From the NCBI GenBank assembly GCA_029204225.1, contig CM055096.1, positions 2,309,117 to 2,373,116 of the forward strand: 64,000 bases of DNA, read 5' to 3'. Positions 32,025-42,781 of this stretch are shown here, piece after piece. The translations under genes were made by a program, and so were the position numbers. The number at the start of each line of letters is the position of its first letter. The stretch's first letter is position 1. The notes beneath the pieces are model-generated. The model was not told the DNA's origin. It did no database searches and saw only the letters and a list, made by a program, of their open reading frames with translations. Origin of the DNA: Diphasiastrum complanatum (lineage: Eukaryota > Streptophyta > Lycopodiopsida > Lycopodiales > Lycopodiaceae).

Positions 32025-33753
32025 TCATTCTTGATCATCGGTTATCTTCAAATAGTCAACAGCAAACTTTCCAACTAGTGATTTGGAGGCAAAGCCTAGC
32101 AAATGGTCTTTGAATACGATTTCCCTGTATAGTGGTGGATGATTTTCATCCAACAAGCTTTTGAATGGAGCTAGTGTTACATCTTTAGCTGGATCGAAGA
32201 AGTAAGGGATTGACATCCGCAGATTCACATTCACCAAGGCCCGATGATTTACACTCTTGAATCTGCCGTTACTGAACACCTGGAAAAATACAATAAAAAT
32301 GAATTAAAAAACCATAAACGTGCCTGAACAACCTGTTGTACCTTTGCTATGATAAACCTGGACGTAATTAAAGATAAATATAACTTGAGCCCAAAACACC
32401 AATAACTCAAAGCGGTTCCAATTTGTGACAAGAACTGTAACATGTGATCTAAAGAAGGATCATGCCATACCTGAACCGCATCCCCAAGGTTGATGACGAG
32501 AGCATTTGTTATTGGTTTTACTGTGATCCAATCACCCTTGTGGAACACTTGCAACCCCTCAACCTCATCCTGTAGCAGGATGGTTACACCCCCTGGATCT
32601 GAATGACTTGCGAGTCCAAATGTCAATTCCGGAGTTGGACAAGGAGGATATAAGTTCAGCATCAAATGCTGGTCAGGTGCTTTGAATACTTCCTTAAAAA
32701 TGGTGGAATGAAGACCTAGAGATTCTGCTAGAGCTGCAAACAGTTGCTCAGCGAGTGACTTCAAGGCTTGGGTATACTCCAGTGCAACTTCTCTATGCCA
32801 ATTACCAACGATCCATTTTAAGAAAGCTGACTCAAAATTCAAATAGCATACTACAACAATAAAAGCATGTTGTTGATTTTGCGTTACTTATCTTCTTATG
32901 CTGCAGTTACTGTACATAAATTGGCGAAGAACGTGCTACCTGTAAGAAGCAGGCTTATCAGGCCATGTCTCAATCACATCTGGAAGAGGGTTGCAAATCT
33001 GATGAAAGTAATCACGCCAGTGCAGTTTGCTCTCCTTGGTTGGGTTGTAGCTGGTCCCTAGTCTTGTTGGCTTCGTCACATCATCCGTGTAGTATTTCAG
33101 CTTATCCTCCAATGGCATGTCAAAGAACTCTCTTGCGACTGCCCACATGTTTTGAATTGTCGAGATGTCGACTCCATGATTGATCACCTGCACACAAAAA
33201 CAACCATGAGAACCTCCATAGCTGGAAAATTTACTAATAAGAACTGATGCAGTGAGGCATTAGTACCATTAGTACCACTATAGCAGAAAAACTTCTAACA
33301 TACAATGACGCAGTAAGCCATTAGTCTACTGAACCTACAATGATGCTGCGAACCTCTATGCCAGAACAACTTCTAACATAGAATGATACAGAACGCAGCC
33401 ATTAGTGCAGCTGCATGGTCCACTAGCTGAAAACATACTGAACCTCTATGATGTAGTAAGCGACAAGAACACCCACCCACCTGAAAGAATCCCCAGTCTT
33501 CACAGGCTTCAGTTATTTCCTTGAGCGCCTTTGATCTGCCTTCACCATGAAAATCAGCCAGATCTATGACTGGGATTTGTACTTCCTCAGTTTGAATTGC
33601 AGTACAAGGACGTTCATGCTCAGGTAGGATGAAGGAATCAGGAATGCAGGTGATGTCTTGGGAAGCCAAATCCTTGACTAGCTGTGGCTTTGCATTAACA
33701 GAAACAACCATAGAAGCAGGAAGATCATCCACAGCAGGCAATACAGGCGCCAT
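32025..33753 (-). CDS. 2-oxoglutarate/Fe(II)-dependent dioxygenase (DOXC type), four exons, intact
   Basis: Exons are 33753-33481, 33187-32940, 32792-32471 and 32279-32025, with GT-AG introns of 293, 147 and 191 bp. The spliced product is 365 aa, normal for the family. The start is the ATG at 33753 (MAPVLPAVDD). Seen: N-terminal DIOX_N region with PVIDLADF (~64) and WGFFQVINHG (~87-96); NLYPPCP (~221); the Fe(II) triad His237 and Asp239 (SHSDPGG) and His293 (VNHRAL); and Arg302-x-Ser304 for 2-oxoglutarate. The enzyme is soluble and probably hydroxylates or desaturates a specialised metabolite or hormone (SRG1/DMR6/flavonoid-type clade). The substrate cannot be read from sequence. No frameshift or stop is present. 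It is the only intact host gene recognised here. Its upstream region is tandemly duplicated. Confidence 0.92.
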
Positions 33754-33819
33754 GGCACTACTCAAAACACAAGAGGGGAGGGGGGCAGGGTTTGATGAGG
33801 AAGAGGAAGAGCAGAAGAG

Positions 33820-35312
33820 GCCTCTTTAAGGTTTGCTTTGTTATTAGTTTTTTTTGGGTATGGCTTGGGTCACGATTTTCACGAGATATGTTAAAGAGTC
33901 AAGAATATATGTAATGCACAAGAGAAAAGGGGGGGGGGGGGGGGCCTCTTTAAGCTTTGCTTTGTTATTTTTTTTTTTTGGGGGTATGGCTTGGCTCACG
34001 ATTTTCACGAGATATGTTAAAGAGTTAAGAATATATGTAATGCAGGTGAGAATATGTGGGGCTTTTATGAATATTAACTTTTAAGTACATGGTAAAAGCC
34101 TTTGGTGGGGGGCTTATGCCCATGAGGACAACCCCCGGACATCGCGGTCATGGTTTCACATGACATGGGGCCATGTATAGAGTAAAGCCCATGAGGACAC
34201 CGCCTTGAGCATAGAGCCCCTGCCTAGTTCTTTACCTCACGTAGACTATCAAGATTCTTGCATTTGATTATGCTTGCCAAGGTGTTTATTGGCCTCTTTA
34301 AGCTTTGCTTTGTTATTTTTTTTTTTTTTGGGGTATGGCTTGGCTCACGATTTTCACGAGATATGTTAAAGAGTTAAGAATATATGTAATGCAGGTGAGA
34401 ATATGTGGGGCTTTTATGAATATTAACTTCTAAGTACATGGTAAAAGCCTTTGGTGGGGGGCTTATGCCCATGAGGACAACCCCCGGACATCGCGGTCAT
34501 GGTTTCACATGACATGGGGCCATGTATAGAGTAAAGCCCATGAGGACACCGCCTTGAGCATAGAGCCCCTGCCTAGTTCTTTACCTCACGTAGACTATCA
34601 AGATTCTTGCATTTGATTATGCTTGCCAAGGTGTTTATTGTCAAATTTCAGAGTTAAGGACTCATTTTGATTCACAAATGATCAATAAGAGTGAATGGTA
34701 GCTTGGGATCTTGATCTATATCAAGACTAGCATCCAATTCTAGCTTCTACTTGACAATTTCTATTGATCCAAGCAAGAACAATTAAAAAAAATGATCCAA
34801 AGGCCCCTTTAAGCTTTGCTTTGTTATTTTTTTTTTTTTGGGGTATGGCTTGGCTCACGATTTTCACGAGATATGTTAAAGAGTTAAGAATATATGTAAT
34901 GCAGGTGAGAATATGTGGGGCTTTTATGAATATTAACTTCTAAGTACATGGTAAAAGCCTTTGGTGGGGGGCTTATGCCCATGAGGACAACCCCCGGACA
35001 TCGCGGTCATGGTTTCACATGACATGGGGCCATGTATAGAGTAAAGCCCATGAGGACACCGCCTTGAGCATAGAGCCCCTGCCTAGTTCTTTACCTCACG
35101 TAGACTATCAAGATTCTTGCATTTGATTATGCTTGCCAAGGTGTTTATTGTCAAATTTCAGAGTTAAGGACTCATTTTGATTCACAAATGATCAATAAGA
35201 GTGAATGGTAGCTTGGGATCTTGATCTATATCAAGACTAGCATCCAATTCTAGCTTCTACTTGACAATTTCTATTGATCCAAGCAAGAACAATTTAAAAA
35301 AATGATCCAAAG
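33820..35312 (+). repeat. Recent tandem array in the dioxygenase upstream region
   Basis: A partial unit (33820-33928) lies against the 5' end of the dioxygenase gene. Three longer units follow at 33943-34290 (348 bp), 34291-34801 and 34802-35312 (each ~511 bp). The last two differ only at a few positions. Units begin GGCCTCTTTAAGCTTTGCTTTG, carry a poly-T run, then GGTATGGCTTGGCTCACG and the GC-rich stretch GGTGGGGGGCTTATGCCC with two variants of CCCATGAGGACA(A)CC. A run of 16 G (33929-33944) separates the partial and first full units. Near identity implies a very young expansion or an assembly artefact. Confidence 0.9.
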
Positions 35313-35322
35313 GCTTCACACG

Positions 35323-35804
35323 TGTGAAGTACAGCAAGTGTACGGCCTTGTTAACAAAAAATATGTTTACTAAAGAAATACCAAGCATTCATCCACAAAG
35401 AATTAGCTTAAGAGAGTGAAAACACAATGATAGCTCCCAAATCAATGTTTCTCAAGATTAACCTCACAATGGATCCATCATGGATCAAGTACACAATCAT
35501 CATAATCTCTCTCTAGGTTGCTTCCACATCTCATTGTACTCATCCATATCCACTTTGGATAAGATCTATCTAATTTGCCAGAGCATCCATTGGTGCTCAG
35601 TGTTGACTTTCTAGATTCCTACAATCTAGGAGATAACTCCTACAATTTAGGAGATTTGACATTTGACTCAAATAAAATCTAAGTACAATGGATCTGAATA
35701 TTACAAGTGTTATTTCACACACATGGATAGGTCCTCACATGTGAGGATCCACATAGATACCAAACAAATTGCTTTAACAATGTGAAAATTGCTAAAATCT
35801 AACA
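35323..35804 (-). repeat. Copia 3' LTR (482 bp), minus orientation
   Basis: On the minus strand it starts TGTTAGATTTTAGC just after the purine run GAGAAGAAG and ends GTACTTCACA at 35323. It abuts the tandem array at 35312. The matching 5' LTR is absent. Confidence 0.65.
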
Positions 35805-35829
35805 CTTCTTCTCAATTTTTACATTGATA

Positions 35830-36310
35830 CATCTATGGTACATCTATCTACAACTCCTAAGGTTGATCTTAACTTGATAAATGAAACCTTTGGCAAGGCT
35901 TTGGTGAGTAGATCAGCAAGGCAATCTAAATAAGATACATGTTGTAGCTTGATGTCCTTTGCTTGAACTTTTTCCCTCACAAAGTGGTGAGCAATCTCTA
36001 TGTGCTTGCTCCTTGCATGGAATGTGGGATTGGTTGCTAATGCTTGGCTTGATTGGTTGTCACAATATATGATTGGCTACTCCTCGACCTCCATGACTTG
36101 TAACTCCACCAAAAGCCTCTTCAACCACAAAACCTCCTTATTCTGACTCGGTTGAAGATAGAGAAATTGTGTCTTGCTTTTTGGAAAGCCAAGACACTAT
36201 GCCACTGCAAAGAAAGGTAAAAAAAGCACTTGTGGACCTCCTATCCACCTTATCACCTATAAAATCAGCATTTGAATATGCCCTTATATGAATGTCTCCC
36301 AAAACAAAAA
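35830..36310 (-). pseudogene. Copia RNase H fragment
   Basis: The minus strand, in several frames, gives IHIRAYSNADFIGDKVDRRS, SWLSKKQDTISLSSTES, a MEVEE..IIYCDNQSSQ-like core, FHARSKHIEIAHHFV-like and DCLADLLTKALPKV-like sequence, ending just before the LTR at 35804. Several frameshifts and stops are present. It is the 3' end of a truncated minus-strand copia element. Confidence 0.75.
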
Positions 36311-36880
36311 ATATGATAATTATCTAAAGAAGAAAAATCAAAATCGACAACAGATCTACACTCAGTAGGGTCTACCGAAACAAAAAAAAAAAAAAAAAAG
36401 TTACGATTGCTTGCATATGATCTTAAATTTAATTTTTAAGTTATGTACATGTGTTGCCCTCTTGCTCCTCGTCATCGTCGGGCTGATCTTTAATTACTCC
36501 ATCTTGCACCTTAGATGGACTATCCCCTCTTCTGCTCTTCTCAGCAACATGGATAAATAGTTCATCAAGTTTTGTGTTATTTACACCTTCAATAAAATAA
36601 AACATATATTTTCTCTTGTCCTTTAATAGAACATCTTGGGCCCGGGACGACATCCGAAAAGAAATTTTTGAAATCCTTATTTTTGCAAAGCCATCACTCT
36701 AAAAATCTGTAAAAATACAATTATTATTGCCAATTTAGTACAATTTTAACAGACAAATCAAGTAAAATTCAAGTTTGATTCTTAAAATTTTAACAATAAA
36801 TATAATTAGAAACCAAGATTTTTGTGTAGATTTTGGAGGTTTCTAAGAAAAAATTTGTATATAAGCTAGAAAAAATAAGT
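36311..36880 (-). other. Unassigned segment with a 70-codon acidic ORF
   Basis: A minus-strand frame 36653-36441 ends in an acidic tail (DDDEEQEGNTC) after KLDELFIHVAEKSRRGDSPSK. I do not recognise it and it may be chance. A run of ~18 A at 36381-36398 lies beyond its stop but on the wrong strand to be its poly(A) tail. The rest is AT-rich. Confidence 0.25.
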
Positions 36881-36889
36881 ATATTTAAT

Positions 36890-37045
36890 GATTGAATAAG
36901 AAGTTCTTTTATTTTGCAACTATTGGCTATGCTCATCATAGGAACCTAGCTTTTTCTCGTCCAAGTCTTATGCTGAGCATGTAAATCTTCTCTTTTTTTA
37001 AGAGCTAATGTTATGCTTAGCATAAGATATTATCATTGTGAAGAT
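36890..37045 (+). repeat. Left arm of an inverted repeat flanking a copia element
   Basis: It carries CTATTGGCTATGCTCATCATAGG, AGCTTTTTCTCGTCCAAGTCTTATGCTGAGCAT and AGCTAATGTTATGCTTAGCATAAGAT. The reverse complement of this order is found at 42843-42995. It contains three palindromes of the TATGCTNAGCATA type. Confidence 0.7.
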
Positions 37046-37755
37046 TAGTAAGATAATATCTTCCTATCTCGAGTTTTGGGGCCATGCCTATGTTATTTCC
37101 ATTGTAAACTTTATTTGTACATAAAGGTATGTGAATTGAGCACATAACCTTCTAAAATAGGTCGAGTTTGATTTAGGTAGATTCAAATTTGATGTCATGC
37201 ATAATATGCAATGTCATTCAGTGTGCATGCAAGCCATATGCAATCACTGCATGCAACATGCAAAGTGGTTTTATGATTTACACATGTCTAGACAGTTTTG
37301 AGAGTTGACATGCAGTACATGCAATATCCATGCATGCAGTTACACATGTGGATCCATGTTAGTTGATTTAACTGAGTTAAGTGGACTTTCCATGCAACTC
37401 CACTGTAGGAACTCAAGCCACTTTGATGTAGGGAAACTTTGTCATGTTTTGCCATATTGTAATTATTGAAATTTTGGTGTTTTGGACTCATTCTCTCTCT
37501 ACCCGAGTTTTCATGTGTTGATTTTCTCTCTCTACCCGAGAGCAGCCTGTTTTTCCCATACTGAGCACTTAGAATTATTTCTGACATTCATTCCTCATAG
37601 TGAGAAGTTAGTTTTTTCATTCTGTTTTATGTCATTGTGCTCTTGTCTTATATTTTTCAAGTAAACTGTTCTTTGATCAATCTTGCGCAATCACAACACC
37701 TCAGTAAGATCCTGTAAGGGGTGTGGTGAAGTTCACACATGCTAAAAACTTCACA
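37009..37755 (+). repeat. 5' LTR of the mosaic copia element
   Basis: It ends AAAACTTCACA directly before a perfect tRNA-Met primer site. It contains CTCTCTCTACCCGAG twice (37491 and 37528). The start TGTTATGCTTAGCATAAG is inferred from the palindrome. No matching 3' LTR was found after the pol fragments. Confidence 0.6.
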
Positions 37756-37767
37756 TGGTATCAGAGC
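37756..37767 (+). promoter_or_regulatory. Primer-binding site (tRNA-Met type)
   Basis: TGGTATCAGAGC follows the LTR end with no spacer. Confidence 0.88.
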
Positions 37768-38506
37768 TTCATGCTTTGAAGAGGTAAGGGTGTATACATC
37801 AGAACATAAGTGCTTCTGCTTGCAAGAACTCGGATTTGGGAGAGGAATCCAAACTTGCTGACAAAGAAGCCATCTATGGATCATAAGTGGATCAAATCAA
37901 GCCTGATCTGCTCCAGTTGAGCCCTATACAGACAGAGAGCTCAGACCTCTTTGTTTGAGTGCTACTTCTCAAGGAATGATCCAATTTGATGTTTTATAGA
38001 TTGTTGGATAGGTATTGAAGAGTAGATTGTGTTGCTCGAGTTTCTAGATCAATTTAATTGGTTTTTAGAAGAGTTTTAGGCAATCAAAGAGATAGGGAGA
38101 GTACTCATCTCGTGTGATATGCCAAAGTGAGCACACGTCACTTCTTTTCACCAATATTTTTAATTTTCATTATCAATCAAGTAGAATTGGATAAAGGTGA
38201 GTGTTGTGAGGTCTTAGATTTTTCATTTCACACATATTGTTGTGTTTGAGTTGAAAGTCGTGGGAGAGATTCTTTGAAACTCATGGGAGAGATACACTTC
38301 ATACTTGCATGTGCTTCATTTCTATGGTAGAAGCTAGATCCAAATTCAAAATAGATTGATTTTTTCTGTTGTGAGCTTGATCTCACATTCAGTTGCTAGA
38401 TTTCATAGGTTGGATCAACATTATAAGTGTTAGATCCTAGATTGAGATAGCAAGCAACACATTCAACTCCATCCTTGTCATTACTAGAATTTCTCAAAGT
38501 GAATAT

Positions 38507-40165
38507 GTCTTCAACTGGTTCACATTTCTTGGAGCATAGTGAGATATTAACATCTTCCAATTATGCAATGTGAAAAATTAGAATGGAATCATTATTGATT
38601 CTACAGAATGTAATGGACATTGTAAGTGGAGCTGAAGAAGAACCTGCAACACCTAATGAAGCTGCAACATTCAACAAAAGAACCAAAATTGCTCTTCATT
38701 TCATTAAAATGAATGTCACAAATGAAGTGTTAAGAGAGATCAGTACGTGCACCACTGCCAAGGAGGCTTGGAAAACTCTCAAAACAATCTATGAAATTAA
38801 GAATACTTCTAGATTGCTTACACTTAGAAATCAAATCTTTCTAAGTTATCAAAGAGTAGATGAGAGTGCTTCATCTTATGCAATGAGAGTAAAAGATCTT
38901 CATCAAGAGTGAGCTGGTATTGGTGAGGCTCTTAAGAACACTGAACTTGTTCAAGTAGTCCTTTATGACTTAGAGACGAGTATGACAATATTGTGCAGAC
39001 TTATGTTGTCAGGGAGGAACTTCCATCCTTGGAGACTCTTCAAGGTGTTCTCATTGCTGAAGAAAGTAGGCAAGAGAACAAGATGTTGAGGATCAACAGA
39101 CTTTCATTAAAGGATGGTGGAGATGACAAAGCACTCTTCACTAAGGACAAGTGAAGAGGCAAGGGCAAATGTCAACAACACTTCAAGAAGGACAAAGCCA
39201 AAGAAAGTAGTGAGGATCAACCCTCACAAGTTGCAACATCCAGTGGCAAGAATAAGCTTTCAAAGATCAAATGTTTCTTTTGTGGCAAGAAAGGTCACTA
39301 TGCATCAAACTGTTTCAAGAAGAAGAACCAATCCAAGCAAGCTAACCTTACTAATGAGGAAGAGTGTGAGGGTATTGAGAGTGAAAGAGAGAATTCTTTA
39401 ATGATGTCTACCTTTTCATCTTTTCCTTTCAAGAATGAAGAAATCTGGTGGATAGATAGTGGGGCTAGTTCCCATATGTCTAGTTCTAGAAACTCTTTCA
39501 CAAGTCTCATGCCATATCTAAGTGTAAAAAGATCAATCTATATTGCTAATGATGTAGAGTGTAGAATTGAAGGAATAGGTAGTGTTCGACTGCATGCATC
39601 ATCATCAAAAAAAATTTGTTTGCATGATGTACTTTATGTACCTAGACTAACCAAGAATTTTATTAGTTTAGGACAATTGTTTGATTGTGGATTGGATGTC
39701 AAGTTTCATGTTGACAAATGTATAATCTCAAGAGAAAATGAAGTGATTGCTAGAGGATCTAGGATTGGAAAATTGTAAAACTAGATTCTAGGGAGAGTGC
39801 TAACATTTTAAATATTGCTTATGAGACCAAGGTTCATCAGGATGATCTATGGCATAAGAGATTGGGACATTCCAATTTCAAAGCCATGCAATCTATGGTC
39901 AAGGAAGGAAAAGTTGTTGGACTACCAAAGACACTGTCAAAGGAGCTTCAACCTTGTGAAGCTTGTGTTTTGGCAAAATCACATAGAAGACCTTTTTCAA
40001 GATCAAGCATCAAAACATAGCATCCATTTGAACTCGTGCACTCTGATGTTCATTTCTCTTCAACCAAAAGCAAAGGATGAGCAAATTGCTTTGTTTCTTT
40101 TGTAGATGATTATACAAGATACTCTTGGATCCACATGCTATCTTCTAAAGCCATGGTTTATGATG
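38507..40165 (+). pseudogene. Copia gag-protease-integrase (first segment of a mosaic)
   Basis: After a ~740-bp leader, Gag begins near 38507 (N-terminal frame broken at ~38570). It continues RTKIALHFIKMNVTNEVL and KEAWKTLKTIYEIKN, with a stop at 38910 and shifted frames to the intact CCHC knuckle CFFCGKKGHYASNC (~39268-39309). The protease has DSGASSHMS (~39461). The pre-integrase zinc region reads LWHKRLGHSNFKA (~39848), then PCEACVLAKSH. The integrase core starts (FVSFVDDYTRYSWIHM, ~40095) and is cut at ~40165, where leader-like sequence takes over. Several stops (38910, 39776, 40018, 40078) make it non-functional. Confidence 0.85.
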
Positions 40166-40690
40166 TTTTAGGCAATCAGAGAGTTTGGGAGAGTACTCAT
40201 CTTGTGTGATATGCCAAAGGGAGCACACATCAGTTCTTTTCACCAATTTCTTTAATTTTCATTATCAATCAAGTAGAATTGGATAGAAGTGAGTTTTATG
40301 AGGTCTTAGACTTTTCATTTCACACAAATTATTGTGTCTGAGTTGAAAGTAAGTTCCTAAAGAGTTTATCAGTTCTTTGAAATCTGTGGGAGAGATAGAC
40401 TTCTTACTTGCATGTGCTTCATTTCTATGATTGAGGCAAGATTCAAATTCAAGATAGATTGATTTTTTCTGTTGAGAGTTTGATCTCACATTTTGTTGCT
40501 AGATTTCATAGGTTGGATCAACAGGCTTTCATTGAAAGATGGTGGAGATGACAAAGCACTCTTCATCAGAGACAACTCAAGAGGCAAGGGCAAAAGTCAA
40601 TAACACTTCAAGAAGGACAAAGCCAAAGAAGGTGGTGAGGTTCAGTCCTCACAAGTTGCAACATCCAGTGGCAAGAAGAAGCTGTCAATG
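40166..40690 (+). repeat. Misplaced second copy of leader and gag pieces inside integrase
   Basis: 40160-40515 repeats the leader at 38070-38420 (GTTTTAGGCAATCA.., TCAATCAAGTAGAATTGGATA). 40515-40680 repeats Gag sequence at 39085-39250 (CTTTCATTGAAAGATGGTGGAGATGACAAAGC.. to CCAGTGGCAAGAA). The integrase then resumes at ~40690, re-reading FASFVDDYTRYSWIYM. Short matches at the joins (GTTTT, GGATCAACA) suggest template switching by reverse transcriptase. Confidence 0.85.
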
Positions 40691-41500
40691 TTTAACCAAA
40701 AGCAAAGAAGGAGCAAATTGCTTTGCTTCCTTTGTAGATGATTATACAAGATATTCTTGGATCTATATGTTGTCTTCTAAAGCCATGGTTTATGACGTTT
40801 TCCTTACTTTCAAAGCTTATGTAAAGAAGCAGTTTACTTTCAAGTTAAAAGCTTTGAGAAGTGATAGTGGAGGTGAATACACCTCCAATAAGTTTAAAGA
40901 CTTTTGTGAGAGAGAGGGAATACAAAGAGAATTTTCTTCTTCATATACTCCTCAGCAAAATGGAATTGTTGAGAGAGAAAAAAGAACTTTGTGTGAATGT
41001 GCAAAATCCATTAGGCTAGAAGCTTCTCTACCTAAAGAATTTTGGGGAGAAGCACTTGCATGTGCAAATTATCTTTGTAATAGGCTTCCTAATCTTGCAA
41101 TAGAAGGAAGAACACCATTTGAGGTGTTGTATAAGAAAAAGCCTAAGGTAGATCATCTTAGGAGCTTTGGGTGTGTATGCTTTGTGCATGTATCTTTAGA
41201 GACTAGGAAGAAGGATGATCCTAGTACTGTTAAAGGAATTTTTGTACGAATGCATCTACCAAAAAAGCATATAAAATATATATTCCCTCTACTGACAAAA
41301 ATGTTGTAAGTAGAGATGTGATCTTTCATGAAGATCAGAAGTTTAACTTGGATGGAGCACAGATCAAGGAGTCTCATGCAAGGTCTACAATCATCAATCT
41401 TGATGCTGCTCAAGAAGTGGTGAGGCCGAGGCTTGAGGAGGGGCAAGTTCAAGCACCTACACCAAGAAGATCTACAAGAGAGAGATCTGAGCCAAGAAGG
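40690..41500 (+). pseudogene. Copia integrase (second segment of the mosaic)
   Basis: This encodes the full catalytic core: FVDDYTRYSW (Asp), LRSDSGGEYTSNKF (Asp) and NGIVEREKRTLCECA (Glu), then FWGEALACANYLCNRLP and SFGCVCFVHVSLE. A frameshift near 41250 (expected GIFVGYA) and another near 41310 disrupt the C-terminal part, which ends with the basic RRSTRERSEPRRLT stretch. It overlaps the duplicated Gag piece at its start. Confidence 0.82.
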
Positions 41501-41509
41501 CTCACATGA

Positions 41510-42060
41510 AGGAAGGCAAGTAGAAGGTGAAACTTCCTATCATGCACTTTTCATATCAGATGAAGAGCCTAAAGATGTCCAAGAAGCACTTCAATCCGAG
41601 AAGTGGGTTGAAGCAATGACCCAAGAGTTTGAAGCCTTGATGTCAAACAATACATGTGAGCTTGTGGAGCCACCAAACAACATGCATGTGATTGGATGTA
41701 AGTGGGTTTTCAAAATCAAGTATAATAATGATGGATCTATCAACAAATATAAAGAAAGACTTTGTGCTAAAGGCTACTCTCAAATCAAAGGTCCTGACTA
41801 TGAAGACACCTTTGCACCAGTTGCAAAAATGGTAACAATCAGAATACTCATATCTCTTGCATGTTTTCACAATTGGAGAATGTTTCAGCTTGATGTTTCA
41901 AATGTCTTTCTCAATGGTTACCTTGAGGAGGAGATTTACATGGAGATAACTTTGTAATTATTCTTCTCATCTATGTAGATGATATCATTCTTTGTGAAAA
42001 TAATGAGAAGCTAGTTGAAGAACCTAAGCATGCACTTGGTAGTGAATTCAAGGTGTAGGA
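41510..42060 (+). pseudogene. Copia reverse transcriptase with central deletion
   Basis: SEKWVEAMTQEFEALMSNNT, VIGCKWVFKIKYNNDGS and APVAKMVTIRILISLA lead to FQLDVSNVFLNGYLEEEIYME (~41940). Sequence then jumps to FVIILLIYVDDIILCENN (~41955-42005), skipping the ~80 residues that normally hold the KALYGLKQ motif. The YVDD box is present. A TAG at ~42056 precedes DLGFLHYILGLEID. It cannot be active as it stands. Confidence 0.82.
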
Positions 42061-42781
42061 CTTAGGATTTCTTCACTATATTTTAGGCCTTGAAATTGAC
42101 TTTTGGAAGGGTCATGCCTTCATAAGTCAAGTAGATATGCACTTTCCATGCTCAAGAGATTCCAAATGGAAAACTGTAAAGGCATAGATACACCAATGGA
42201 GCACATTGTAAAAGTTCCTATGAAAGATGATGAAAAATCCTTTGTGGACATCACTCTTTATAGGAGTCTTATTGGCTCACTTATATGGTTAATTGTGACT
42301 AGGTCTGATCTAAGCTTTAGTGTGCATAAGCTAACTCAACACATGCAAGATCCAAAGATATATCATTGGAAGTTGGCTAAAAGAATCTTGAGATAAATAT
42401 CTTCTACCTTAGATTATGGATTATTCTACAAAGGAGAAGATCTGACTTTGGTTGCTTTTTCAGATTCAGATTTTGTAGGAGACAGGTTGGATAGAAAATC
42501 CACAAGTGCTTACACAATTTTTCTAGGAGAGAATCTAGTTTCTTGGCTATCAAAGAAGCAAGCAACTATATCCTTATCACCCAGTGAAGCTGAGCACAAA
42601 TCTCTTACAACCACAACAAAGGAGGTTTTATGGATCAAAAGGCTATTTTTGGAGCTAAAGTATTATGGAGATAAAGACCTTCTATTATAAGAATGATAAC
42701 ATCTCGGCTCAAGCTCTTGAAAACAATCATGTGTTCCATTCAAGGAGCAAACACATCAAGGTAGCTCATCATTTTGTAAGA
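42061..42781 (+). pseudogene. Copia reverse transcriptase tail and RNase H
   Basis: Contains ITLYRSLIGSLIWLIVTRSDL, SVHKLTQHMQDPK and then RNase H: FSDSDFVGDRLDRKSTSAY, SWLSKKQATISLSPSEAEHKSL and EVLWIKRLFLELKYYG. A frameshift at ~42690 follows, then HSRSKHIKVAHHFVRD. It stops abruptly at ~42781 where a TTATGCTTAGCATAA palindrome begins, so the C-terminus, polypurine tract and 3' LTR are missing. Confidence 0.8.

Noticed and set aside
33820-35312. CRISPR-like or satellite array
   Set aside because: The units are long (350-511 bp), only three to four in number and derived from the neighbouring gene's upstream region.
36381-36653. A processed retrogene with a poly(A) tail near 36.4 kb
   Set aside because: The A-run is on the plus strand while the ORF is on the minus strand, so it cannot be that ORF's tail.
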